Assembly: GCA_030641465.1 (NCBI GenBank)
Contig: DAOWHK010000083.1
Span: forward strand, 1-5,951
From: Parachlamydiales bacterium
GTDB taxonomy: Bacteria; Chlamydiota; Chlamydiia; Chlamydiales; Simkaniaceae
Length of the DNA stretch: 5,951 nt
Direction: 5' to 3'
Numbering within the stretch: the first letter of the stretch is position 1; the number at the start of each line of letters is the position of its first letter. This document shows, one piece after another, positions 1-4,352 of the stretch. The notes beneath the pieces were generated by a model. The model was not told the DNA's origin, ran no database searches, and saw only the letters and a list, made by a program, of their open reading frames with translations. The position numbers and the translations under genes were made by a program.

Positions 1-61
1 GCTCTTTTCATCAAACGTCGCACCCCTGTAAGACGCTTATACTCATACATATACTAGTTTG

Positions 62-85
62 CAAAATTACAAAACTACAAAATTT
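62..85. repeat. Three imperfect 8-bp tandem units
   Basis: Three adjacent octamers read CAAAATTA, CAAAACTA and CAAAATTT, so the unit CAAAAYTW is repeated three times with no gap. They follow directly on the short palindrome TTTGCAAA at 58-65. The array lies about 150 bases upstream of the DUF2709 gene, in a stretch without a supportable gene. It could be a protein-binding array, or only low-complexity AT-rich sequence; nothing in the window decides between these. Confidence 0.45.
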
Positions 86-172
86 GATAGAAAATCTTCG
101 AAAAATCCAAAGCATGCGACTTTCTAGAACACCCGCCTAAACGAATCATTGGTTGAATAATAATCTTCGAGT

Positions 173-193
173 AGAGTACTCTTGCGCTATAAA
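173..193 (+). promoter_or_regulatory. Possible promoter -10 with adjacent palindrome
   Basis: TATAAA at 188-193 resembles a sigma70-type -10 element and lies about 40 bases before the DUF2709 start. No good -35 is found at normal spacing; TTCGAG at 166-171 is a poor match. A perfect 10-bp palindrome, AGAGTACTCT at 173-182, sits just upstream in what would be the spacer, where a repressor could bind. This would be the promoter of the four-gene operon ending at 2736. The assignment is tentative because only the -10 looks convincing. Confidence 0.25.
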
Positions 194-222
194 AATTTAT
201 GTCGCATACAATAACTATTAGT

Positions 223-226
223 GAGG
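223..226 (+). promoter_or_regulatory. Ribosome binding site setting the DUF2709 start
   Basis: GAGG lies five bases before the ATG at 232. The earlier in-frame ATG at 199 is preceded only by an A/T run with no Shine-Dalgarno match, so this site favours 232 as the true start and removes 11 residues from the longest possible protein. Confidence 0.6.
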
Positions 227-230
227 CGAA

Positions 231-249
231 AATGACAAAAAATGTCATT
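231..249 (+). other. Perfect 7-bp hairpin over the DUF2709 start codon
   Basis: AATGACA at 231-237 and TGTCATT at 243-249 are exact reverse complements separated by five A residues. The 5' arm contains the proposed start codon at 232-234, so in the mRNA the AUG would be base-paired just downstream of the ribosome binding site. The stem is A/U-rich and probably modest in strength. It could tune initiation or be a chance result of the codons used. Confidence 0.35.
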
Positions 250-951
250 ACATCGAATTTACAAACCATTTTATTGAAATTTTTAACGAAGAACAAGAAA
301 GCGGATCTATTGACCACTTATTTGTTCTACCTTGAAAATAAATTTCAAATGAAACCTGTTCTTTTTATTAGAGAAAAGACCATCTATCAAGGTGAAGAGG
401 AAATCATAAAAAAACTAGAGAGTCAGGGAAAGCTTTGGCGCGAAACCGAAATTAAAATTCAGGTGGGCCAGCCAAGTGTTAACGTAGCGACAAATAAAAT
501 TTATATTTGCCCCTTTACTGGCAAAGTGTTTGGCGACAATACACACCCAAACCCTCAAGACGCTATTTATGACTGGGTTTCGAATTGCCCAGAAAACATG
601 GAACGGGTAGACGGTATCAAAGTAAAGAGGTTTTTCATCTCCGAAGATAAAGACATCATCAAAAACTATATTAAAAAACGAAAAGACCCCATTAACAAGA
701 TCGTTTTTTCTTCAGCTGTAACAGGCAAATTATTTAATAGCAAAGCTGCAGTAATTTCAGATTTTAAGAAAAACCAATTAAAAGTCCTATCACTTATAGA
801 TGTTCCAAGCCAAAACCGATTTCAAATTGAGGAGAATTTTATGCAATTCATCCAAGATCAACTCGAGGAAAGCAAAATCTCTTCTTTTATAGAATCTCTT
901 GGAAGCAATAAAGAATTCACTCCTTACATAGATGAATGGATCGAAGTATAA
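232..951 (+). CDS. Chlamydiae-type DUF2709 protein, function unknown
   Basis: This 239-residue protein is recognised as the DUF2709 family, conserved in Chlamydiae and without an established function. The resemblance rests on the central motif around residues 92-121, containing ICPFTGKVFGDN, a THPNPQDAIYDWV stretch and a second CP (Cys119). There is no signal peptide or membrane segment, so it is probably cytoplasmic. Cys93, His105 and Cys119 could form part of a metal site, but that is inference. A second TGK[VL]F motif occurs at residues 164-168, and both copies are preceded by NKI, which hints at an internal duplication. The C-terminal third (about 196-225) is acidic and probably helical. 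The start at 232 is chosen because GAGG precedes it by five bases; an in-frame ATG at 199 would add 11 residues but lacks such a site. The gene overlaps tsaE by 16 bases and leads the operon. Its placement with tsaE and dnaQ recalls CT538-CT536 of C. trachomatis (from memory). Confidence 0.85.
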   Translation: MTKNVITSNLQTILLKFLTKNKKADLLTTYLFYLENKFQMKPVLFIREKTIYQGEEEIIKKLESQGKLWRETEIKIQVGQPSVNVATNKIYICPFTGKVFGDNTHPNPQDAIYDWVSNCPENMERVDGIKVKRFFISEDKDIIKNYIKKRKDPINKIVFSSAVTGKLFNSKAAVISDFKKNQLKVLSLIDVPSQNRFQIEENFMQFIQDQLEESKISSFIESLGSNKEFTPYIDEWIEV

Positions 952-1364
952 CCTCCTCTTGCTTTCAATGTAACGCCCCTAGTGAAACACAAAGGTTTGG
1001 TGGAAATTTTGCTAAGACATTGAGCAAAGGCACGACCGTTGCCTTCTACGGAGACCTTGGAAGCGGCAAAACAACATGCATAAAAAGTATAGTATCCTAC
1101 TTGACAAACCTACATACAGAGGAAATTCTTAGCCCTACCTTTAATTTTGTGAATGAGTATGACGGGGTATATCATTTCGATCTTTATAGGATGAATAATT
1201 ATGAGGAATTTTTGCAAAGAGGGTTTGATGAGTATTTGCTAAGCGGCTCTATTTGCTTAATTGAATGGGCAGAGAGGATCGAGGGGTTTTTACCAAAAAA
1301 CAGGATTAAACTCCGCTTTAAAATGATCGATGAAACAACAAGATTAATTAGCATTGAACCATGA
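936..1364 (+). CDS. tsaE: tRNA t6A37 modification ATPase TsaE (YjeE family)
   Basis: TsaE is the small P-loop ATPase that works with TsaB and TsaD to transfer the threonylcarbamoyl group to A37 of ANN-decoding tRNAs, in the cytoplasm. The 142-residue length is usual for the family. Visible hallmarks are the Walker A loop GDLGSGKTT at residues 39-47, the SPTF motif at 66-69, HFDLYR at 80-85 and the IEWAER motif at 109-114, all in the expected order. The ATG at 936 lies inside the end of the DUF2709 gene (16-base overlap) with no strong Shine-Dalgarno sequence, so initiation probably depends on ribosomes finishing the upstream gene. The stop codon shares ATGA with the start of engB. All catalytic-site motifs look intact. 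The N-terminal 12 residues are unusual in carrying two cysteines (9 and 12) and look non-conserved. Partners tsaB and tsaD are not in this window. Confidence 0.93.
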   Translation: MDRSITSSCFQCNAPSETQRFGGNFAKTLSKGTTVAFYGDLGSGKTTCIKSIVSYLTNLHTEEILSPTFNFVNEYDGVYHFDLYRMNNYEEFLQRGFDEYLLSGSICLIEWAERIEGFLPKNRIKLRFKMIDETTRLISIEP

Positions 1365-1984
1365 AAAAAATTCTCTTTAAAATCCCAAAATTTATTAAAT
1401 CCGCACTGAAAGAGGCTGACTTTCCGAAATTAGTAGATCGCTCGGGGAAAACAATGTGCGAAATCGCTCTTATTGGCAGATCGAATGTTGGGAAATCTTC
1501 CCTTATTAATCATTTACTCCAGAAAAAACATTTAGCAAAAGTCTCGGCAACTCCAGGAAAAACACAACTCCTTAATTTTTTTTCCATCGACCTAGAACTT
1601 GCCTTAGTGGATTTGCCTGGATATGGGTTTGCAAGCGCTTCAAAAACAGCTCAAGAAAAATGGGCAGAAGGCATAGAGACCTATCTTCACAAACGAGACG
1701 AGCTTAAACTCCTTCTTATTCTTCTTGACATTCGAAGGCTACCAAGTGATGAAGATCTCGCATTTTTTAAGTGGACTATTTTTTATAAAATTCCTCACCT
1801 TGTCGTCTTCACTAAATGTGACAAAGTCTCTCCACGCGAAAGAGACGAGAACATCGAAAAGAATCTAATCCGCTTAAAAACTATTAATGAAAATAAGGAT
1901 ATTCCTGTTCTCCATTTTTCCATTAAAGATAAAAATAGTAGAAAACAACTTATTGAAAAAATTAACACACAGCTTCCAAGGTAA
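1361..1984 (+). CDS. engB: Ribosome biogenesis GTPase EngB/YsxC (YihA)
   Basis: EngB (YsxC, YihA) is a TRAFAC-class GTPase needed for late assembly of the 50S ribosomal subunit. The protein has 207 residues, typical for the family. The GTPase motifs appear in order: G1 GRSNVGKS at 39-46, the G2 threonine in TPGKT at 64-68, G3 DLPG at 84-87 followed by the family-typical YGFA, and G4 TKCD at 151-154. The expected G5 position is FSIK at 186-189, a little divergent from the usual FSS/SAK-like form. Before G1 is the typical N-terminal segment with FPKLVDRSGKTMCEIALIGR-like character. Start and previous stop overlap as ATGA, implying coupled translation with tsaE; no strong ribosome binding site precedes it. 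In C. trachomatis tsaE and dnaQ are, from memory, direct neighbours, so engB here looks like an insertion or a retained ancestral arrangement. Confidence 0.95.
   Translation: MKKILFKIPKFIKSALKEADFPKLVDRSGKTMCEIALIGRSNVGKSSLINHLLQKKHLAKVSATPGKTQLLNFFSIDLELALVDLPGYGFASASKTAQEKWAEGIETYLHKRDELKLLLILLDIRRLPSDEDLAFFKWTIFYKIPHLVVFTKCDKVSPRERDENIEKNLIRLKTINENKDIPVLHFSIKDKNSRKQLIEKINTQLPR
1978..1981 (+). promoter_or_regulatory. Ribosome binding site of the dnaQ-like gene
   Basis: AAGG sits inside the last codons of engB, five bases before the ATG at 1987. It supports that start and means the two genes, only two bases apart, share sequence for termination and initiation. Confidence 0.55.
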
Positions 1985-1986
1985 AG

Positions 1987-2736
1987 ATGAAACTAATAAA
2001 TAAAGAAACTTTCGTTTGCCTTGATTGTGAATCAACTGGCCTCGATGCAGCAAGCGACCAAATCATCGAACTTGCAGCAATAAAATTCACCTTTGAACAG
2101 ACACTTGACTCTTACGAAACACTTGTTGATCCTTGTTGCCCCATTCCCGAAGCCTCAATCGTTATCCATAATATTACCGAGCAAATGGTTCAAGGAAAAC
2201 CAAAAATTAAAGAAGCTCTTCCAAAGTTCCTTAATACCATTGGAAATTATCCCATTGTTGGTCACGGGGTAAGTTTTGACATCGACCTAATTCACAACGC
2301 AGCAAAAAAATTTCACGTCCCTTGCGAAATCAAAGCAAGCCCTATGATCGATACCCTGCGTCTTGCTCGCCTTTATGGAGAAAGCCCAAAAAATTCGCTG
2401 GAAAAATTGAGACAACATTTCAACATTCAAGATGAAGGCGCCCATCGCGCAATGAGTGATGTCATCGTAAATATCGAAGTTTTTAAGCGACTGTCCACAA
2501 AATTTAAAACGCTTAACGCTCTATTAGAGCGCTTAAAAAAGCCTATTTTATTAAAATCCATGCCTCTTGGCAAACACAAACTACGCCCCTTTAACGAGAT
2601 CCCCATAGAATATCTATACTGGGCTGCAAAACAAAACTTTGATGAGGATCTTCTTTACTCTCTCCGTTTAGAAATAAAAAAAAGAAAAAAAGGCAACCTC
2701 TACAGCCAAGTTACAAACCCCTTTTCATCGCTTTAA
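1987..2736 (+). CDS. dnaQ: DnaQ-like DEDDh 3'-5' exonuclease with C-terminal DUF3820-like domain
   Basis: The N-terminal 170 residues form a DEDDh-type 3'-5' exonuclease, the family of the DNA polymerase III epsilon proofreading subunit and RNase T. All five catalytic residues are visible: Asp13 and Glu15 in LDCESTGLD (Exo I), Asp98 in VGHGVSFDID (Exo II), and His153 and Asp158 in HRAMSD (Exo III). It is therefore expected to be an active, two-metal-ion nuclease. Residues about 190-236 resemble the DUF3820 (QSregVF_b) domain, with PLGKHKLRPFNEIP, then EYLYWAAKQNF and a basic tail; in other bacteria this small domain is often found alone or attached to exonucleases. The total of 249 residues is close to an epsilon subunit, but the tail does not look like a polymerase-binding segment, so a repair or RNA-processing role is as likely as proofreading. 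The gene lies two bases after engB and is the last of the operon, followed by a likely terminator. Chlamydiae commonly carry more than one dnaQ-like gene, so the symbol is a family label. Confidence 0.88.
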   Translation: MKLINKETFVCLDCESTGLDAASDQIIELAAIKFTFEQTLDSYETLVDPCCPIPEASIVIHNITEQMVQGKPKIKEALPKFLNTIGNYPIVGHGVSFDIDLIHNAAKKFHVPCEIKASPMIDTLRLARLYGESPKNSLEKLRQHFNIQDEGAHRAMSDVIVNIEVFKRLSTKFKTLNALLERLKKPILLKSMPLGKHKLRPFNEIPIEYLYWAAKQNFDEDLLYSLRLEIKKRKKGNLYSQVTNPFSSL

Positions 2737-2793
2737 AATTCCCTTTTTGATATACACAAAATGAATCAACCTTTAGGAAACTCTGAATAGCTC

Positions 2794-2819
2794 CGCTGTT
2801 TCAACTTCAGCGCCTTTTT
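2794..2819 (+). terminator. Likely Rho-independent terminator after dnaQ
   Basis: CGCTG at 2794-2798 pairs exactly with CAGCG at 2808-2812 around a nine-base loop, followed after two C residues by five T (2815-2819) and, shortly after, another T-run at 2823-2827. The stem is short but four of five pairs are G-C. It lies about 60 bases after the exonuclease stop and 45 before pgk, so it would separate the two transcription units. Confidence 0.55.
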
Positions 2820-2847
2820 AGATTTTTCCCCAAGTTTCAAGCTGTAA

Positions 2848-2853
2848 TATATT
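2848..2853 (+). promoter_or_regulatory. Possible -10 element of pgk
   Basis: TATATT at 2848-2853 matches five of six consensus -10 positions, and an overlapping TGTAAT lies at 2843-2848. No -35 resembling TTGACA is present at 16-18 bases upstream; only T/C-rich sequence is there. If used, transcription would begin roughly 5-10 bases before the pgk ATG, giving a nearly leaderless message, which fits the absence of a ribosome binding site. Confidence 0.3.
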
Positions 2854-2864
2854 TGGTTTATTAG

Positions 2865-4064
2865 ATGAAAAAACTCTCTCTTCACGATTTAGACCTTAAG
2901 GGCAAAAAAGTTCTCATGCGCGTCGACTTTAATGTCCCTCTTAATGAAGCATTACAAATCACAGATGATACACGCATTGTAGCATCCCTTCCTTCCATTG
3001 AATATGTCATAAATCAAGGCGGAAGCCTCGTATTAATGAGTCACCTTGGAAGGCCAGGTAGCAGTCGCAACCCTAAATACTCCCTTAATTCCTGCGCAAA
3101 ACACCTTAGCGAACTTCTCAATAAACAGGTTTATTTTGCACCAGATTGCATAGGATCTAAAACACACGATCAAGTACAAAAACTCCAGTCTGGAGAAATT
3201 CTTCTTTTGGAAAATTTACGTTTTCATGAAGCAGAACTTCATCCAGAAAAAGATCCAGACTTTGCAAAAGAGCTCGCAACTTACGGAGACTACTTCGTTA
3301 ATGATGCTTTTGGAACGGCTCATCGCAAACATTCTTCAAATGTAGAAATTGCAAAGTATTTTGAAGGAAAAGCCTCAACAGGGTTTCTCATAGAAAAAGA
3401 AATCTCTTTTCTAGCTCCCTTGTCGATAAATCCTAAACGCCCTTTTTGCGCCTTGATTGGCGGCGCTAAAATTGGATCCAAAATCGGCGTAATCAAAGCG
3501 CTCGTAGATAAAGTCGACGCTTTTTTTATTGGAGGAGGAATGGCATTTACCTTTCTAAAAGCGCAAAATATAGAAATTGGCAGCTCAATTTTTGAAGAAG
3601 ATCAAATAGAAGCCGCAAAAGACCTCATAAAAGAGTGCAGTGAAAAAGCTGTAAAACTCTACCTTCCAAAAGACCTTGTCATTACAAAGGAAATTTCCGA
3701 AACTGCTGAATTTCAAACCATTCTCACAAAAGATGGCATTCCAACGGACTCGAAAGGTGTGGACATTGGACCTCAAACAACAGAGGAGTGGTTAGAGCCG
3801 ATGAGTAGCAGCTCTACTGTTTTCTGGAATGGTCCCATGGGAATTTGTGAAATCTCTCATTTCGCTAAAGGTACTGAAACTCTCGCTAAAAACCTAAGCT
3901 CAACTCGTGCCACTACAATTGTTGGCGGAGGGGACTCTGTTGCCGCCATTAATAAGCTTGGTCTTTCTAGTCACTTCACCCACATTTCTACAGGCGGCGG
4001 CGCCTCCTTGGAATTCATTGAAAAAGGCCATCTTCCTGCAATAGATGCGCTTTCAGACCATTAA
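2865..4064 (+). CDS. pgk: Phosphoglycerate kinase
   Basis: Phosphoglycerate kinase transfers the acyl phosphate of 1,3-bisphosphoglycerate to ADP, giving 3-phosphoglycerate and ATP, in the cytoplasm as part of glycolysis. At 399 residues it has full normal length. N-domain substrate motifs are RVDFNVP at 19-25, SHLGRP at 59-64, LLENLRFH at 114-121 and VNDAFGTAHRKHSS at 145-158, with Arg37, Arg119 and Arg154 positioned as phosphate ligands. Nucleotide-domain motifs are GGAKIGSK at 199-206 (Lys202, Lys206), FWNGPMG at 320-326 followed by Glu329, GGGDS at 354-358 and STGGGASLEF at 375-384. Nothing essential appears to be missing. The start matches the usual N-terminus of the family and no better start exists, yet the 20 bases before it have no Shine-Dalgarno match. 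The next gene downstream is an ATP/ADP antiporter, so two routes of energy supply lie side by side, though a separate promoter precedes the antiporter. Confidence 0.98.
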   Translation: MKKLSLHDLDLKGKKVLMRVDFNVPLNEALQITDDTRIVASLPSIEYVINQGGSLVLMSHLGRPGSSRNPKYSLNSCAKHLSELLNKQVYFAPDCIGSKTHDQVQKLQSGEILLLENLRFHEAELHPEKDPDFAKELATYGDYFVNDAFGTAHRKHSSNVEIAKYFEGKASTGFLIEKEISFLAPLSINPKRPFCALIGGAKIGSKIGVIKALVDKVDAFFIGGGMAFTFLKAQNIEIGSSIFEEDQIEAAKDLIKECSEKAVKLYLPKDLVITKEISETAEFQTILTKDGIPTDSKGVDIGPQTTEEWLEPMSSSSTVFWNGPMGICEISHFAKGTETLAKNLSSTRATTIVGGGDSVAAINKLGLSSHFTHISTGGGASLEFIEKGHLPAIDALSDH

Positions 4065-4069
4065 AGAAG

Positions 4070-4105
4070 CTTTGGTTTATCAAATAAATATTTGAACAAT
4101 CAAAG
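4070..4105 (+). other. Two-part stem-loop between pgk and the antiporter promoter
   Basis: The outer stem pairs 4070-4077 with 4098-4105 (eight pairs, one G-U). After a 2x2 internal loop, an inner stem pairs TCAAAT (4080-4085) with ATTTGA (4090-4095) around a four-base loop. It begins six bases after the pgk stop and ends two bases before the -35 element of the next promoter. There is no T-run after it on the + strand, so it is not a classic intrinsic terminator; it may stabilise the 3' end of the pgk message or act as a weak terminator. Confidence 0.45.
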
Positions 4106-4106
4106 G

Positions 4107-4134
4107 TTGAAACTTAAGTAAATTCCACTATAAT
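4107..4134 (+). promoter_or_regulatory. Near-consensus sigma70-type promoter for the ATP/ADP antiporter
   Basis: TTGAAA at 4107-4112 (five of six consensus bases) and TATAAT at 4129-4134 (perfect) are separated by 16 bp. This is by far the best promoter match in the window. In Chlamydiae it would be read by the main sigma factor, sigma66. Transcription would start near 4141, giving a leader of about 188 bases before the antiporter ATG, which is long and contains two small candidate reading frames and a start-site hairpin. Confidence 0.65.
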
Positions 4135-4189
4135 TGGAGATATACGAAAAGCATAAATAAACACGGCTTTTTGCAAAGGAAAGACTGAA

Positions 4190-4225
4190 ATGTTTCTCTT
4201 ATATCTAAGTCAAGGAGCGTTGTGA
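4190..4225 (+). CDS. Candidate 11-residue leader peptide upstream of the antiporter
   Basis: ATG at 4190 opens an 11-codon frame, MFLLYLSQGAL, ending in TGA. An AAAGGA ribosome binding site at 4175-4180 stands nine bases before the ATG, a better site than several real genes in this window have. It lies about 50 bases after the predicted transcription start. Its stop codon overlaps the GTG of a second small frame (GTGA at 4222-4225). Four of eleven codons are leucine. No family is recognised; a frame this short can occur by chance, and only the binding site, position and junction argue for it. Confidence 0.3.
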   Translation: MFLLYLSQGAL

Positions 4226-4344
4226 TCCACCATCAACTTCCACGGCATAGTTTAATTTTTATATTAATACATTCCAAGGAACCGGTCGGTCTAAGCAACT
4301 TTTTAAACTCTTTACCATCGAGGCTGTCATGTCATCCTCAGTAA
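4222..4344 (+). CDS. Candidate 40-residue second leader frame overlapping the antiporter start
   Basis: A GTG-initiated frame of 40 codons starts at the stop of the first leader frame, with AAGGAG at 4212-4217 four bases before the GTG. It ends with TAA at 4342-4344, 16 bases into the antiporter gene in a different frame. The predicted product begins MIHHQLPRHSL, contains five histidines, and matches nothing recognised. Its stop codon falls within the 3' arm of the hairpin that covers the antiporter start, so ribosomes translating it would have to unwind that structure. The frame may be a coupling device rather than a source of useful protein, or it may be accidental. Confidence 0.22.
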   Translation: MIHHQLPRHSLIFILIHSKEPVGLSNFLNSLPSRLSCHPQ

Positions 4345-4352
4345 AAGAGTTT
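4305..4352 (+). promoter_or_regulatory. Long hairpin enclosing the antiporter ribosome binding site and start codon
   Basis: Three stacked stems share one axis: 4305-4310 with 4347-4352 (six pairs), 4311-4315 with 4341-4345 (five pairs, one bulged A at 4346 between the two stems), and GAGG 4320-4323 with CCTC 4336-4339 (four pairs, after an asymmetric internal loop 4316-4319/4340). That is 15 Watson-Crick pairs, and up to three U-G pairs could extend the base. GAGG is the Shine-Dalgarno sequence of the antiporter gene, five bases before its ATG at 4329, and the ATG lies in the 12-base apical loop. As drawn, the structure hides the ribosome binding site, which suggests control of translation by temperature, an upstream ribosome, a protein or a small RNA. 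Confidence 0.5.

Noticed and set aside
1..140. Open frames at the left edge: + frame 1 to a stop at 55-57, + frame 3 to a stop at 138-140, and a - strand frame starting at 50 and running off the edge
   Set aside because: Only 16-46 codons are visible in each, none has a recognisable motif or ribosome binding site, and they are mutually exclusive; an upstream gene end or divergent gene start is possible but unsupported.
199..231. Earlier in-frame ATG at 199 as start of the DUF2709 gene
   Set aside because: It has no ribosome binding site, whereas the ATG at 232 has GAGG five bases upstream; the extra 11 residues also look unlike a conserved N-terminus.
75..317. 80-codon frame on the - strand
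   Set aside because: It is hydrophobic and low in complexity, overlaps the start of the DUF2709 gene on the other strand, and shows no family features.
2761..2790. Nine-residue frame between dnaQ and pgk
   Set aside because: It has no ribosome binding site and lies upstream of a probable terminator; frames this short are expected by chance.
3585..3776. 63-codon frame on the - strand inside pgk
   Set aside because: It lies entirely within a full-length, well-supported pgk gene on the other strand and has no family features.
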